From Neisseria sp. (GTDB taxonomy: Bacteria; Pseudomonadota; Gammaproteobacteria; Burkholderiales; Neisseriaceae): a stretch of DNA of 33,048 nt. The DNA is taken from positions 16,998 to 50,045 of the forward strand of contig JAUNMN010000012.1 in assembly GCA_030531795.1 (NCBI GenBank), written 5' to 3'. Below the pieces are notes generated by a model that worked only from the letters and a program-made list of their open reading frames with translations, made no database searches and was not told the origin of the DNA. The translations under genes were made by a program, and so were the position numbers. Positions 8,321 to 17,634 of the stretch are shown here, in pieces; the stretch's first letter is position 1, and every line of letters starts with the position of its first letter.

Positions 8321-9703
8321 ATGAGCGAACAAAAAACATGGTCGGGTCGTTTTAACGAACCTGTGAGCGAGTTGGTGAAAAAATACACGGGTTCAGTGGA
8401 TTTTGATAAACGCCTTGCCCAGTGGGACATTCAAGGTTCTTTGGCGCACGCCCAGATGTTGCATGAAGCTGGCGTATTGTCTGAGGAAGATTTGAACGCC
8501 ATTCAACAAGGCATGGCGGAAATTTTGACGGAAATTGCAGACGGCAAATTCATTTGGTCGCTGGATTTGGAAGACGTTCACATGAACATTGAACGCCGTT
8601 TAACCGACAAAATCGGCGACGCGGGCAAACGTTTGCACACGGGACGCAGCCGAAATGACCAAGTGGCAACCGATATTCGTTTGTGGTTGCGCGATGAAAT
8701 TACCGTGATTCAAGGTTTGATTCGCAACTTGCAGACGGCATTGCTTGATTTGGCGGCAGAAAATGTGAACGTGGTGATGCCAGGGTTTACCCATTTGCAA
8801 GTGGCGCAACCTGTTAGCTTTGCCCATCATATGTTGGCTTATGTGGAAATGCTGGGACGCGATTTTGAACGCATGGTCGATTGCCGCAAACGTGTTAATC
8901 GCATGCCTTTGGGTGCGGCGGCGTTGGCTGGCACAACCTACCCGATTCAACGTGAAACCACTGCCCGTTTATTGAACTTTGAACAAATCTGCCAAAACTC
9001 TTTAGACGCGGTTTCCGACCGCGATTTTGCGATTGAGTTCACCGCCGCCGCGTCTTTAGTGATGGTGCATTTAAGTCGTTTGAGTGAAGAATTGATTTTA
9101 TGGATGAGTCCGCGTTTTGGCTTTATTGACATCGCAGACCGCTTCTGCACGGGTTCGTCTATCATGCCGCAAAAGAAAAATCCCGATGTGCCTGAACTTG
9201 TGCGCGGCAAATCTGGACGCGTGATTGGGCATTTAATGGGTTTGCTCACGCTGATGAAATCGCAACCGCTTGCCTACAACAAAGACAATCAAGAAGACAA
9301 AGAACCTTTGTTTGACACGGTGGACACACTCATCGACACCTTGCGCATTTATGCCGACATGATGCGTGGCGTGCGCGTGAAAGCAGAAAATATGCGCGCA
9401 GCAGTAATGCAAGGTTTTGCCACGGCAACCGATTTGGCGGACTATTTGGTGAAAAAAGGCATGCCGTTTCGCGATTCACATGAAGTGGTGGCTTTGGCGG
9501 TACGTCATGCAGACGGCAAAGGCGTGGATTTGAGCGAACTGGCTTTAGCGGATTTGCAACAGTTTTCCGACTTAATCGCCGAAGACGTGTACCAAGTATT
9601 AACACCAGAAGGCAGCCTCAATGCCCGCAACCATTTGGGTGGCACTGCTCCCGAACAAGTTCGCCACCAAATCCAACGCTGGCGCGGTTTGTTAGCTGAA
9701 TGA
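8321..9703 (+). CDS. argH: Argininosuccinate lyase
   Basis: Splits argininosuccinate to arginine and fumarate, the last step of arginine synthesis. The 460-residue protein belongs to the fumarase/aspartase superfamily: HTGRSRND (106-113), GFTHLQ with the catalytic Thr/His region (155-160) and the signature [12 protein letters not shown] (278-289), which contains the catalytic serine loop. The ATG at 8321 is chosen because AAGGA lies nine bases upstream and the product begins [11 protein letters not shown] as in relatives; the frame is open back to 7955 but that extension crosses the terminator and promoter. A coding uptake sequence (8730-8741) reads LQTA. Confidence 0.97.
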   Translation: MSEQKTWSGRFNEPVSELVKKYTGSVDFDKRLAQWDIQGSLAHAQMLHEAGVLSEEDLNAIQQGMAEILTEIADGKFIWSLDLEDVHMNIERRLTDKIGDAGKRLHTGRSRNDQVATDIRLWLRDEITVIQGLIRNLQTALLDLAAENVNVVMPGFTHLQVAQPVSFAHHMLAYVEMLGRDFERMVDCRKRVNRMPLGAAALAGTTYPIQRETTARLLNFEQICQNSLDAVSDRDFAIEFTAAASLVMVHLSRLSEELILWMSPRFGFIDIADRFCTGSSIMPQKKNPDVPELVRGKSGRVIGHLMGLLTLMKSQPLAYNKDNQEDKEPLFDTVDTLIDTLRIYADMMRGVRVKAENMRAAVMQGFATATDLADYLVKKGMPFRDSHEVVALAVRHADGKGVDLSELALADLQQFSDLIAEDVYQVLTPEGSLNARNHLGGTAPEQVRHQIQRWRGLLAE

Positions 9704-9745
9704 ACGTTTTTTCAAATAAGCTAATGAAATAAAAAAATCAAAACA

Positions 9746-9780
9746 AATGCCGTCTGCACATTCAATCTGCAGACGGCATT
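9746..9780. terminator. Uptake-sequence inverted pair between convergent genes
   Basis: ATGCCGTCTGCA (9747-9758) and TGCAGACGGCAT (9768-9779), flanked by A and T. It is shared by argH and the GNA1162 operon. Confidence 0.8.
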
Positions 9781-9806
9781 CTTTATCATTTTCTCAATAA
9801 ACCATG

Positions 9807-10463
9807 TTATGGCTGTTGCGTAACTTGTGGCATTCTCGGTCCAGGTAAAATGCCATTTACTCTAGCAGGAGAAAGCAATTCAACACCCGCTCTTTGTGCC
9901 ATAGCATAACCTTTATCACTCAATGTACCTGCTATTTGTTCAATGACAGCAGTGAGTAACATTGCCAACAAGCTACCGCTTCCTTTCTCCGCCGCATCAT
10001 CAACATAAACCATGCCTTTCCACAGTTCTTTTCCTGTGCGCGCATCGAGCAATTTTGCTTCCGCTGCTACACTGGTAATGCTCTGAATAACTTGATATTT
10101 TGTTCCGTAATCCTTAACTGTAATATACAAAACAGCATCATTGCCAAAAATCTCACGCAATTTTTCCAATTTAACTTCATGAATATCAGCAGCATTCGTT
10201 AAACCATTTTGCTTAAAGGTCTCTGTTGTTGCCGCAACAGGGAAAACGTAATAGCCTGCTTCTGAAAGTGGATAAGTTGTTGCGCTCAACATTCCCCAAG
10301 TCGCATTCACTTCTGGCGACTCATTTAGCGGCGGTAAAACCAAAATAGATTTAGGTTTGCTTTCCTTAAACGCCGTGTAATCATAAGGGGTTACTCGTGC
10401 AACTTGACAAGCACTTAAAGAAAAAACAAGCACCGTTGGCAACAAAAGTTTCAATAGCTTCAC
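9807..10463 (-). CDS. GNA1162-family lipoprotein (DUF799)
   Basis: A 218-residue outer-membrane or periplasmic lipoprotein of the family of meningococcal antigen GNA1162. It has a signal peptide with lipobox LSAC (Cys at 19), then an alpha/beta domain beginning KSILVLPPLNESPEV and containing LYITVKDYGTKYQVI and EAKLLDARTGKELW, resembling TolB-N/CsgG-type folds. It starts with GTG at 10463, whose TGA overlap with the upstream stop forms GTGA, so translation is coupled to the DUF4810 gene. It is the last gene of the CsgG-DUF4810-DUF799 operon, whose products probably form one envelope assembly. The exact function is not known. Confidence 0.9.
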   Translation of the reverse strand: MKLLKLLLPTVLVFSLSACQVARVTPYDYTAFKESKPKSILVLPPLNESPEVNATWGMLSATTYPLSEAGYYVFPVAATTETFKQNGLTNAADIHEVKLEKLREIFGNDAVLYITVKDYGTKYQVIQSITSVAAEAKLLDARTGKELWKGMVYVDDAAEKGSGSLLAMLLTAVIEQIAGTLSDKGYAMAQRAGVELLSPARVNGILPGPRMPQVTQQP

Positions 10464-10828
10464 TTTTTCTCTCCCTTTTCTTTACGCTTTAACAAGAAAT
10501 CCATAAACGTACTAGATTCAGGAAATAAGCGCTTTTCTTGTTCAAATTGAAGATGAGCTGCATCAATTTGTCCTGCATCAACCAACAACAAACCCATATG
10601 CGCATGTGCGCCAGGTGCAACAGCCAATTGCTTGTCTCGAGCTTGAACAAAATATTGTTCCATTTTATCAATTTGCTCACCCAAACTACTGCCATCATTT
10701 TGCAGACGTTCGTAAACCGTTTGATTATAGCCTTGCCAGTGATACAAAGTTTTAGGTGCTTGCGCACACGCACCCAGTGCCAGCGCAATTACTGACAATA
10801 GCACCGGTGTGAAGCTTGCTTTCTTCAT
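10460..10828 (-). CDS. DUF4810 lipoprotein
   Basis: A 122-residue lipoprotein with signal peptide and lipobox LGAC, followed by a mostly helical domain: YHWQGYNQTVYERLQND, EQIDKMEQYFVQA and a TPR-like AHAHMGLLLVDAGQIDAAHLQFEQEKRLFPES. The ATG at 10828 is preceded by AAGGGGAAC; the open frame extends further back to 10858 without a binding site. It sits 10 nt after the CsgG-family stop and overlaps the GNA1162 gene by 4 nt. The family always travels with those two, which suggests a stoichiometric complex at the outer membrane. Confidence 0.88.
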   Translation of the reverse strand: MKKASFTPVLLSVIALALGACAQAPKTLYHWQGYNQTVYERLQNDGSSLGEQIDKMEQYFVQARDKQLAVAPGAHAHMGLLLVDAGQIDAAHLQFEQEKRLFPESSTFMDFLLKRKEKGEKK

Positions 10829-10838
10829 AAGTTCCCCT

Positions 10839-11504
10839 TTATTTCGCTTGCCACGCACCGCTGTCTACCGCTTGCACCAAATGATTCACGGCTTCACGAA
10901 TTGCCAAATCCAAAACTTTGCCATTTAAAGTTGAATCGTAACCAGCGCTACCACCAAAACCAATGATTTCACGGTTAGAAAGTGCATATTCTCCCGCGCC
11001 TTGTGTTGAATAAACGATTTCAGAAGTGTTCACATTCACGACATTTAAAGCCACTTTAGCATAAGCAATTTGCGATTTGCCGCGTCCCAAAATGCCAAAT
11101 AATTGATGGTCTCCCACATCTTTACGACCGAATTCGGTTACATCACCTGTAATCACATAATTTGCGCCTTTCAAATTTTGCGCTTTACCAGAAATACCTG
11201 CTTCCTGTTTCAATGCGCTCAAATTGGTACGGTTTAAAACATTAAAACGATTGGTTTGTTGTAAATGAGTGGTCAAGATGGTTTTTGCTTGGCTACCTAA
11301 ACGGTCTTCACCATCAGAAAACACACCTTTTTGAAAGCTAGATTGATTATTAAAACTGCCAATAGAAATGGCAGTACGCACGCCATGATATTGCGTATTG
11401 TATGAAGCTACTTTCGCCACTTCCAAACTACGCGAAGATTCGGTTGCACAAGCAGATAAAGCAAGCGCGATTGCACACACCATCGTGGTTTTCAACATAG
11501 ACAT
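10839..11504 (-). CDS. CsgG-family lipoprotein
   Basis: A 221-residue lipoprotein with signal peptide ending LSAC, followed by a CsgG-like domain: VRTAISIGSFNNQSS, then QAKTILTTHLQQTNRFNVLNRTN, GANYVITGDVTEFG and YAKVALNVVNVNTSEIVYSTQGAGEYALS. CsgG proper forms the curli export pore; no curli genes are seen here, so a secretion role is not shown. The ATG at 11504 is preceded by AGGAG at a good distance; the longer frame to 11537 is disfavoured. It is the first gene of the lipoprotein operon, and the promoter upstream contains a 16-T tract between -35 and -10, pointing to phase-variable expression of all three proteins. Confidence 0.9.
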   Translation of the reverse strand: MSMLKTTMVCAIALALSACATESSRSLEVAKVASYNTQYHGVRTAISIGSFNNQSSFQKGVFSDGEDRLGSQAKTILTTHLQQTNRFNVLNRTNLSALKQEAGISGKAQNLKGANYVITGDVTEFGRKDVGDHQLFGILGRGKSQIAYAKVALNVVNVNTSEIVYSTQGAGEYALSNREIIGFGGSAGYDSTLNGKVLDLAIREAVNHLVQAVDSGAWQAK

Positions 11505-11564
11505 GATTTTTCTCCTATTCAATACAAAATCTTGCAAATCTTTTTCAGATTTAACAAATAAGGC

Positions 11565-11592
11565 ATTGTATTGAAAAAAAAAAAAAAAACAA
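11565..11592 (-). promoter_or_regulatory. Promoter of the CsgG operon with poly-T spacer
   Basis: On the - strand, TTGTTT (-35, 11592-11587) and TACAAT (-10, 11570-11565) are separated by 16 bp made of 13 T plus CAA. The T-run totals 16 (11574-11589). Slippage in the run would change the -35/-10 spacing and so promoter strength, as in known neisserial phase-variable promoters such as porA and opc. Confidence 0.7.
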
Positions 11593-11612
11593 GTGCTTGC
11601 TCTAAAATAATT

Positions 11613-11645
11613 ATGCCGTCTGCAAACTCAATCTGCAGACGGCAT
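11613..11645. terminator. Uptake-sequence inverted pair after the SDR gene
   Basis: ATGCCGTCTGCA (11613-11624) and TGCAGACGGCAT (11634-11645). It ends the - strand ydfG transcript just ahead of the CsgG promoter. Confidence 0.8.
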
Positions 11646-11705
11646 TTGCTGTTTTTAAATCTTATTAAAATCAGATTTAAATCTAATTTAAGCCCACTCC
11701 AAACC

Positions 11706-12530
11706 TTACTTAAACCAGCTTTTAATCTTTTGGAACAAAGACATGCTTTGTTTTTCAAATGCCACTTCAGTTTGAGTTGTTGGTGCGACGCGATGCACGG
11801 GCAATGCGCCAAATGACTGGCTCACGGGCATGAGTTCAACTGCGTTCACATTCACATGTTTGGGGCGTTGATACAGCCACAAAACCGTTTCTGCCACGTC
11901 GTCCGCGCTTAAAAATTCGGTGTTTGCATACAATTGATTCGCGCGTTCTTCGTCGCCTTTGAAACGCACTTGCGAAAATTCGGTGCCGCCGCATAAACCT
12001 GGCTCAATATTGCTCACGCGCACGCCTGTGCCATGCAAATCGGCGCGTAAATTCAGGGAAAATTGACGCACAAACGCTTTGCTCGCGCCGTAAACATTGC
12101 CACCTGGATAAGGATAAGTGCCTGCGATTGAACCCAAATTGATGATGTAGCCGTCGCCGCGCGCGACCATTTGTGGCAAAACTTGGTGGGTTAAATAAGT
12201 CAGACCCAAAACGTTGGTTTGAATCATGGTTTCCCAGTCGGCAAAATCGGCTTTGTCTGCGCTATCCAAACCTAAAGCCAAACCGCCGTTGTTAATCAAA
12301 GCATCGATTTGGGCAAACTCTTCGGGCAAGGTTTGCAAGGCATTTTGAATGGAAGCGGTTTGGCTCAAATCCATTTGTAAAGGATAAAAACTCGCGCCCA
12401 ACTCGCCTTGCATTTCTTGCAAACGCTCCAAACGGCGCGCCGCACCGATAACTTTATAACCCGCACGCACAAATTGTTCGCACATTGCGCGTCCAAAACC
12501 TGCCGAAGCACCTGTAATCAAAATAGCCAT
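11706..12530 (-). CDS. ydfG: YdfG-type short-chain dehydrogenase
   Basis: An NADP-dependent short-chain dehydrogenase close to E. coli YdfG, which oxidises L-allo-threonine, serine and 3-hydroxy acids. The cofactor loop is TGASAGFG (6-13). The NNxG motif reads NNGG rather than NNAG. The catalytic triad is S134, Y147 and K151 (YGASK). The specificity block is DLHGTGVRVSNIEPGLCGGTEFSQVRFKGD. At 274 residues it carries about 25 extra C-terminal residues compared with E. coli, ending in a basic/aromatic LFQKIKSWFK that might be an amphipathic helix. The gene is divergent from cytochrome c'. Confidence 0.9.
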   Translation of the reverse strand: MAILITGASAGFGRAMCEQFVRAGYKVIGAARRLERLQEMQGELGASFYPLQMDLSQTASIQNALQTLPEEFAQIDALINNGGLALGLDSADKADFADWETMIQTNVLGLTYLTHQVLPQMVARGDGYIINLGSIAGTYPYPGGNVYGASKAFVRQFSLNLRADLHGTGVRVSNIEPGLCGGTEFSQVRFKGDEERANQLYANTEFLSADDVAETVLWLYQRPKHVNVNAVELMPVSQSFGALPVHRVAPTTQTEVAFEKQSMSLFQKIKSWFK

Positions 12531-12615
12531 TTTCTATCCTTGCAAAAATTAACAATTTTTCGGGTATCATACGCGATTTTATTCAAATTCAAAAATCAAA
12601 ATTAAGGAACACCAA
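12531..12615. promoter_or_regulatory. Divergent promoter region of ydfG and cytochrome c'
   Basis: A TATCAT (12565-12570) could be the -10 of the + strand gene; TTGCAA at 12540-12545 is 19 bp upstream, a long spacer. AAAAATT/AATTTTT arms (12544-12550, 12554-12560) overlap it and may be an operator. No clear NsrR or FNR box was recognised. Confidence 0.35.
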
Positions 12616-13077
12616 ATGAATACAAAAACTTTCTTTGCCAGCATGGCTTTAGCTTTGAGTTTGGCGGCTTGTGGCGGTGCTGGCGGCGGCGCGGCGGCAG
12701 GCAAAGGCGAAATTTCGGAAAACCGCACCACTGCGTTCAAAAGCATGATGCCTGAATTTGCCAGCATGGGCAAAATGGTGAAAGGCGATGAAGCGTTTGA
12801 CGCGGAAAAATTCAAAGCGGCGGCGGCAACTTTTGCGACAAACGCGCAAAAACCGTTTGCCTTTTTCCAGAACGACCCGAATGGCAACGGCGATGCTTTG
12901 CCTGTGATTTGGGAAAAAAGCGCGGAATTTAAAGCGGAACAAGATAAGTTTTTGGCGGCGGTTGAAGGTTTGAATCAAGCGGCGCAAACGGGCAATTTGG
13001 CGGAAATCAAAACCGCTTATGGCGAAGTGGGCGCGAGCTGCAAAGCCTGCCACGACACGTTCCGCCGTCCGAAATAA
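12616..13077 (+). CDS. Cytochrome c' lipoprotein
   Basis: A 153-residue class II c-type cytochrome. The signal peptide has lipobox LAAC (Cys19) and a Gly/Ala-rich linker, so the protein is predicted to be lipid-anchored. The four-helix domain carries the C-terminal haem site C142-K-A-C145-H146. Cytochromes c' bind NO, and in neisseriae the lipoprotein form contributes to NO tolerance, which fits a denitrifying or host-exposed life. AAGGAACACC precedes the start. It is monocistronic, ending at an uptake-sequence hairpin. The N-terminal region could also be read as a plain signal peptide, but the Cys position favours lipidation. Confidence 0.93.
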   Translation: MNTKTFFASMALALSLAACGGAGGGAAAGKGEISENRTTAFKSMMPEFASMGKMVKGDEAFDAEKFKAAAATFATNAQKPFAFFQNDPNGNGDALPVIWEKSAEFKAEQDKFLAAVEGLNQAAQTGNLAEIKTAYGEVGASCKACHDTFRRPK

Positions 13078-13125
13078 TGTCGATAAAACCTTGTGATAAC
13101 ACAATAAAACAAATGCTTAAATAAA

Positions 13126-13162
13126 GATGCCGTCTGCAGTTTGATTGCAGACGGCATCTTTT
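13126..13162. terminator. Uptake-sequence inverted pair with T-run after cytochrome c'
   Basis: ATGCCGTCTGCA (13127-13138) and TGCAGACGGCAT (13146-13157) within a GATGCC...GGCATC stem, followed by CTTTTTT on the + strand. Nothing else is seen between here and the ldcA stop at 13306. Confidence 0.85.
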
Positions 13163-13305
13163 TTGACTAAACCGTTTGACATACAAAATATGGCAAACGA
13201 TTTGCTGTTCGGGTAAGTTCAGCTTTACATTTTCACTTGCGATTTGACCTTTCGGCTCGCCACACATTCAGCTTGCTCTCGCCCAAATCGTTTGCCAAAT
13301 CGGTT

Positions 13306-14478
13306 TTAAAAATCGCTGTTTTCTTCCATGTTCACAGGCGCGTAGCCGTTGCTGACACGCAAGCTGTCCAAGTTTAAACGTTGCGCGTTCAGCGTTGGAT
13401 ATTGACTGAATTGCACGCTGTAGCCGCCGTCGCTGGTTGCGCTGATTTTGGCATGCGCACCGAGTGGAAACGTTGCTTTGTTGGTGATGTGTCCAAACGG
13501 AAAACCTGTTAAAACAGGCACGCGCGCGGCGCGGCTGATGATGTTCACAACGGCATTAAAGTCGTAGCTGCTGTCGTAAACATCGCGTATCGTGCCCATG
13601 CGGAAATCGCCCAACACAATCGCTTGCTGCTTTTGCAATACGCCTGCCAACAACAAGGTTTGCAGCATTCGTTCAATGCGATACGGCTGCTCGCCGACAT
13701 CTTCTAAAAACAAGATGCCGCCTGCAATATTCGGGAAATACGGCGTGCCAACCAGTGCCGCCAACACGCTCAAATTGCCGCCCCACAACGTGCCTTCGGC
13801 GCGCACGTCGCCACGCTGAATGCTCGGCACATAAATGGTGTTTTGCGCGTTGGTTGTGCCAGAAATAAAAGCATCCATGGTGTACGCGCTCGGTTGCGGT
13901 TTGCCAAATTCGCTGTACACCATCGGCCCTGCAAAACTCAACATATTGCCTTTGGCAAGCAAAGCCAGTTGCAAGGCGCACACGTCGCTAAAACCGAAAA
14001 ACAGCGTGCCATGTTCGCGCATACGCGCGCCCAAAGACGCGAAATCAATGTGTGGCAACAGACGTTGTGCACCATAGCCACCGCGATAGCCCATAATCAC
14101 TTTTGGGGTTGCCACGCGTCCAGTCGCCACATCTTGCAAATCGGCAATGCGTTCAGCATCGGTACCTGCAAAACGCTGATAACGGCGATAGCCTGCGTGT
14201 TGGTTGCTCACGGCAAAACCCGCCATACTCAAGCGACTGGTCGCCAACTCCACGCGACTTGGGTCGGTGCCAAAACCCGATGAAGCAATCACGCGCAACG
14301 CGGTGTTGCCCGAAGATTGAGTGTTGCTTGATGTCATGTTTTGCCCTCGATTTGCTGATTGTTGTACGCGCACGGTTGGCTTGGCTGGCTGGCTGCTGCC
14401 ACACGCCGCCAACACGCTCGCGCCCATTCCTGTCAAACCGCCCTTCAATACGCCGCGGCGTGTCCATATTTTTTGCAT
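13306..14478 (-). CDS. ldcA: LD-carboxypeptidase, S66 family lipoprotein
   Basis: Removes the terminal D-Ala from tetrapeptide stems of peptidoglycan. The 390-residue product has an N-terminus TRRGVLKGGLTGMGASVLAAC that looks like a Tat-type twin-arginine signal with a lipobox (Cys26), then a long polar linker to about residue 60. The S66 domain shows RVIASSG at its start, the nucleophile serine in FFGFSDVCAL, the glutamate in GGILFLEDVGEQPYRIERML and the histidine in GFPFGH. Gonococcal LdcA is likewise a lipoprotein. The ATG at 14478 has AAAGGAA upstream; the longer frame begins with MPSA encoded by the overlapping uptake-sequence palindrome and is artefactual. Confidence 0.92.
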   Translation of the reverse strand: MQKIWTRRGVLKGGLTGMGASVLAACGSSQPAKPTVRVQQSANRGQNMTSSNTQSSGNTALRVIASSGFGTDPSRVELATSRLSMAGFAVSNQHAGYRRYQRFAGTDAERIADLQDVATGRVATPKVIMGYRGGYGAQRLLPHIDFASLGARMREHGTLFFGFSDVCALQLALLAKGNMLSFAGPMVYSEFGKPQPSAYTMDAFISGTTNAQNTIYVPSIQRGDVRAEGTLWGGNLSVLAALVGTPYFPNIAGGILFLEDVGEQPYRIERMLQTLLLAGVLQKQQAIVLGDFRMGTIRDVYDSSYDFNAVVNIISRAARVPVLTGFPFGHITNKATFPLGAHAKISATSDGGYSVQFSQYPTLNAQRLNLDSLRVSNGYAPVNMEENSDF

Positions 14479-14499
14479 GATGTTCCTTTTTGTGCCAAA

Positions 14500-14521
14500 C
14501 GCAGACGGCATGCCGTCTGCA
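14500..14521. terminator. Overlapping head-to-head uptake sequences (loopless palindrome)
   Basis: GCAGACGGCATGCCGTCTGC (14501-14520) is a perfect 20-bp palindrome made of two 12-mers sharing AT. It sits after the HIT gene stop (14538) and 22 bp before the ldcA ATG, so it may end the HIT transcript, though a loopless palindrome is a poor hairpin. Confidence 0.6.
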
Positions 14522-14537
14522 GATTATCTTTATTTTA

Positions 14538-14963
14538 TCAATGGTTTAAATTGATATTCAAATTCGCCGCCAAAATCGCTTGCACTTGCGCTTGCCAGTT
14601 TTCAGGCAACTTCAAATGCGCTTCGCGTTGTGCCGCCGCCCAAATCGGTGCGGGAAAACAGGCATCATCGGCGAAACGCGCAATCACATGCCAGTGCAAA
14701 TGCGGCACAACATTGCCCAAACTCGCCAAATTGATTTTGGTCGGCTGCAAAACCTGTCGCATCGCGGCTTCCACTTGATACACCACATTCATCAACTCAT
14801 CGCGCTCGGCTGGCGATAAATCGGTCATTTCGGCAACGTGCGCCTGCCAAATCACGCGACAAAACGCGGGCGCGTTTGGGTCGTCGTTCACCGCAATCAC
14901 GCGCCAGTGATTACTTTGGCATAAAATGGTTTCATTGTGTGCCGCACAAATCGGACAAGTCAT
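14538..14963 (-). CDS. HIT family protein
   Basis: A 141-residue histidine-triad nucleotide hydrolase or transferase. The active-site motif is H88-x-H90-x-H92 in VPHLHWHV. The N-terminal CPIC pair resembles the Cys motif of HIT proteins of the YcfF/Hit-like group that may bind zinc. The ATG at 14963 has AAAGGG upstream and gives the usual MTCPIC start; the open frame extends 66 codons further, through an uptake-sequence hairpin (MMPSAG), and is not credible. Substrate unknown, probably a nucleoside phosphoramidate or dinucleotide polyphosphate. Confidence 0.9.
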   Translation of the reverse strand: MTCPICAAHNETILCQSNHWRVIAVNDDPNAPAFCRVIWQAHVAEMTDLSPAERDELMNVVYQVEAAMRQVLQPTKINLASLGNVVPHLHWHVIARFADDACFPAPIWAAAQREAHLKLPENWQAQVQAILAANLNINLNH

Positions 14964-15122
14964 CTTCAAACCCTTTGCTGAAAACACAAGCGGCGGCATG
15001 GTTTCATCAGCCGCACGCAAAACGCGTATTGTAAAACGAGCCACGCCGATTTTTCGCTTTAAGCGTTCAGCTTTACCCTTTTTAACTTTTTCAGCACACG
15101 TTTTCAGTTTGCCAAACAAAAC

Positions 15123-15159
15123 GATGCCGTCTGCAGAATCTCGTCCTGCAGACGGCATC
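15123..15159. terminator. Uptake-sequence inverted pair after maeB
   Basis: ATGCCGTCTGCA (15124-15135) and TGCAGACGGCAT (15147-15158); the stem extends to GATGCCGTCTGCAG/CTGCAGACGGCATC. Confidence 0.85.
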
Positions 15160-15191
15160 AAAACATCAAATCATTGTTTTAACAAGAAAAA

Positions 15192-17471
15192 TTATTGACG
15201 TTGCGCATCCACCGCCGCCAAAGCAATCATGTTCACAATGCGGCGCACAGTTGAAATCGGCGTAACGATGTGAACAGGTTTCGCCATGCCCATCAAAATC
15301 GGGCCAACCGTGATGCCGTTGGTCGCGTTCACGCGCAATAAATTGTAGCTGATGTTTGCCGCTTCCACGTTGGGCATCACCAACAAATTCGCCGCGCCGC
15401 TCAATGTAGTTTCAGGGAAAATGCTCTTACGCAATTCTTCGTCCAACGCCACATCAGCTTGCATTTCGCCGTCGATTTCCAACTCTGGCGCAGCTTGGCG
15501 AATCATCTCCAACGCCTGTTGCATTTTGCTTGCGTCTTTATCGTTGCGCGAACCGTAGTTTGAGTTGGCAACTAAAGCCGCTTTTGGCTTGATGCCAAAA
15601 CGCTGCATTTCTTTGGCACACATAATCGTGCCTTTTGCCAGCTGTTCGGCGGTTGGGTCTTCGTTGATGTAGGTGTCGGCGATGAAGAAATTGCCTTTGT
15701 TGGAAATCAAGGCATTCATCGCAAACGCTTCTTTTTCAGCGTTATTGTAGCCAATCACTTCTTCCATAATCGCGAAGTGGTCGTGGAAACGTCCCATCGT
15801 GCCGCACACCAAACCGTCGGCATGACCCAAACGCACCATCAATGCACCCACCAAAGTGCTGTTTGCTTTCAAGCGGCGACGCGCCATCTCTTGAGTTACG
15901 CCCTTACGCGCGCGCAAGCGATGATATTCTTGCCAGCTGGCTTCAAAATAGGGATTTTGATTGATGTCCACCAACTCAAAATCTTTGCCTGCTTGAATGG
16001 TTAAACCTTGGCTTTGCAAACGTTCTTGAATCAAAGCTGCATCGCCCACCAAAATCGGGAACGCCAATTTTTGCGTTACCACTTGTTGTGCTGCGTGCAA
16101 AATGCGTTCGTCTTCGCCTTCGGTCAATACAATGCGTTTCACGTCTTTACGCGCTTGGTTAAACACAGGGCGCATGAACAAGCTGGTTTTGTAGATGAAC
16201 GAAGTCAGTTTTTCAACATAGGCTTCCATGTCGTGAATCGGACGCGTTGCCACGCCTGAATCCATTGCCGCCTGCGCTACTGCTGGTGCGATTTTGGCAA
16301 TCAAACGCGGGTCAAACGGTTTTGGAATCAAGTATTCCGCACCAAAAGTCAAATCCGCATCTTCGTATGCACCCGCCACTTCAGCACTCGATTCCGCCAT
16401 CGCCAAATCGGCAATCGCGCGCACGCACGCCAATTTCATTTCTTCGTTAATCGTGGTTGCGCCCACGTCCAACGCGCCACGGAAAATGAACGGGAAGCAC
16501 AACACATTGTTCACTTGGTTCGGGAAGTCCGAACGACCTGTGCCGATAATCACATCAGGACGCGCCGCTTTTGCTTCAGGCGGCCAAATTTCAGGTTGCG
16601 GATTCGCCAAAGCAAACACAATCGGTTGCTCGTTCATGGTTTTGAGCATATCGGTGCTTAACACGTTTGCGCTAGACAAACCCAAGAAAATATCTGTGCC
16701 TTCCACTGCATCGGCTAACACGCGTTTGCCATTGTCGGCAATCGCATAACGGATTTTGCTCTCGTCCATGCGTTCGCGGTCTTCACGCGTTTGGTAAATC
16801 ACACCTTTAGAATCGCACACGGTGATGTTTTCGGTTTTCATGCCCAAAGCCACCAGCAAATCCAAGCAGGCAATCGCCGCCGCGCCTGCGCCCGAGCAAA
16901 CCAATTTCACATCTTCAATTTTTTTGTTGGTAACGCGCAAAGCGTTCAACACCGCCGCAGCCGCACAAATTGCCGTGCCGTGTTGGTCGTCGTGGAACAC
17001 AGGAATATTGCAGCGTTCACGCAGTTTTTTCTCGATGTAGAAACATTCTGGAGCTTTGATGTCTTCCAAATTGATGCCGCCGAAAGTCGGTTCTAAAGCG
17101 GCGATGATTTCGACTAATTTGTCTGGGTCAGTTTCGTTCACTTCAATGTCAAACACATCGATGCCAGCGAATTTTTTGAACAAAACGCCCTTACCTTCCA
17201 TCACTGGCTTACTCGCTAATGCGCCGATATTGCCCAAACCCAACACCGCCGTGCCGTTGGAAATCACGGCAACCAAATTGCCTTTGGCGGTGTAGCGATA
17301 AGCGTTTAAAGGGTCGGCGTGAATTTCCATACACGGTGCGGCAACACCTGGCGAATACGCCAAAGACAAATCGTATTGCGTGCCTAAAGGTTTGGTTGGG
17401 GCAACTTGAATTTTGCCTGGAGTTGGGTATTCGTGAAAATGCAGCGCAGCTTCTTTAATTAAATCGTCCAT
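15192..17471 (-). CDS. maeB: NADP-dependent malic enzyme with phosphotransacetylase-like domain
   Basis: Decarboxylates malate to pyruvate with NADP reduction, feeding gluconeogenesis and NADPH supply. The 759 residues match E. coli MaeB: an N-terminal malic-enzyme domain with the catalytic Tyr39 in YSPGVAAPC, the metal site region FHDDQHGTA and the NADP loop [10 protein letters not shown], then a C-terminal Pta-like domain from about residue 430 ([16 protein letters not shown], then [12 protein letters not shown]). In MaeB this domain acts as a regulatory acetyl-CoA sensor rather than an active Pta. The ATG at 17471 has GAGGAA upstream; a 44-codon extension is unsupported. It stands as a single transcription unit between two uptake-sequence hairpins. 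Confidence 0.95.
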   Translation of the reverse strand: MDDLIKEAALHFHEYPTPGKIQVAPTKPLGTQYDLSLAYSPGVAAPCMEIHADPLNAYRYTAKGNLVAVISNGTAVLGLGNIGALASKPVMEGKGVLFKKFAGIDVFDIEVNETDPDKLVEIIAALEPTFGGINLEDIKAPECFYIEKKLRERCNIPVFHDDQHGTAICAAAAVLNALRVTNKKIEDVKLVCSGAGAAAIACLDLLVALGMKTENITVCDSKGVIYQTREDRERMDESKIRYAIADNGKRVLADAVEGTDIFLGLSSANVLSTDMLKTMNEQPIVFALANPQPEIWPPEAKAARPDVIIGTGRSDFPNQVNNVLCFPFIFRGALDVGATTINEEMKLACVRAIADLAMAESSAEVAGAYEDADLTFGAEYLIPKPFDPRLIAKIAPAVAQAAMDSGVATRPIHDMEAYVEKLTSFIYKTSLFMRPVFNQARKDVKRIVLTEGEDERILHAAQQVVTQKLAFPILVGDAALIQERLQSQGLTIQAGKDFELVDINQNPYFEASWQEYHRLRARKGVTQEMARRRLKANSTLVGALMVRLGHADGLVCGTMGRFHDHFAIMEEVIGYNNAEKEAFAMNALISNKGNFFIADTYINEDPTAEQLAKGTIMCAKEMQRFGIKPKAALVANSNYGSRNDKDASKMQQALEMIRQAAPELEIDGEMQADVALDEELRKSIFPETTLSGAANLLVMPNVEAANISYNLLRVNATNGITVGPILMGMAKPVHIVTPISTVRRIVNMIALAAVDAQRQ

Positions 17472-17634
17472 ATTTTCCTCTTCGCGATTTGGGGCTAGAT
17501 AATTCATTCGTTCAAAAATGTGCAAGCGAAAACTTGCTTCACTCTTCGGGCTAAAATGCTTGGTCATGAGTGCAAAAACGCCCGTCATTTTAGCACATGG
17601 CAACGTTAATCTCTATCATCAAAACAGCCAAAAA

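Noticed and set aside
14964..15161. N-terminal extension of the HIT protein
   Set aside because: It begins inside an uptake-sequence hairpin and has no binding site; the MTCPIC start fits the family.
17472..17603. 44-codon N-terminal extension of maeB
   Set aside because: The start at 17471 has GAGGAA upstream and matches MaeB length exactly.
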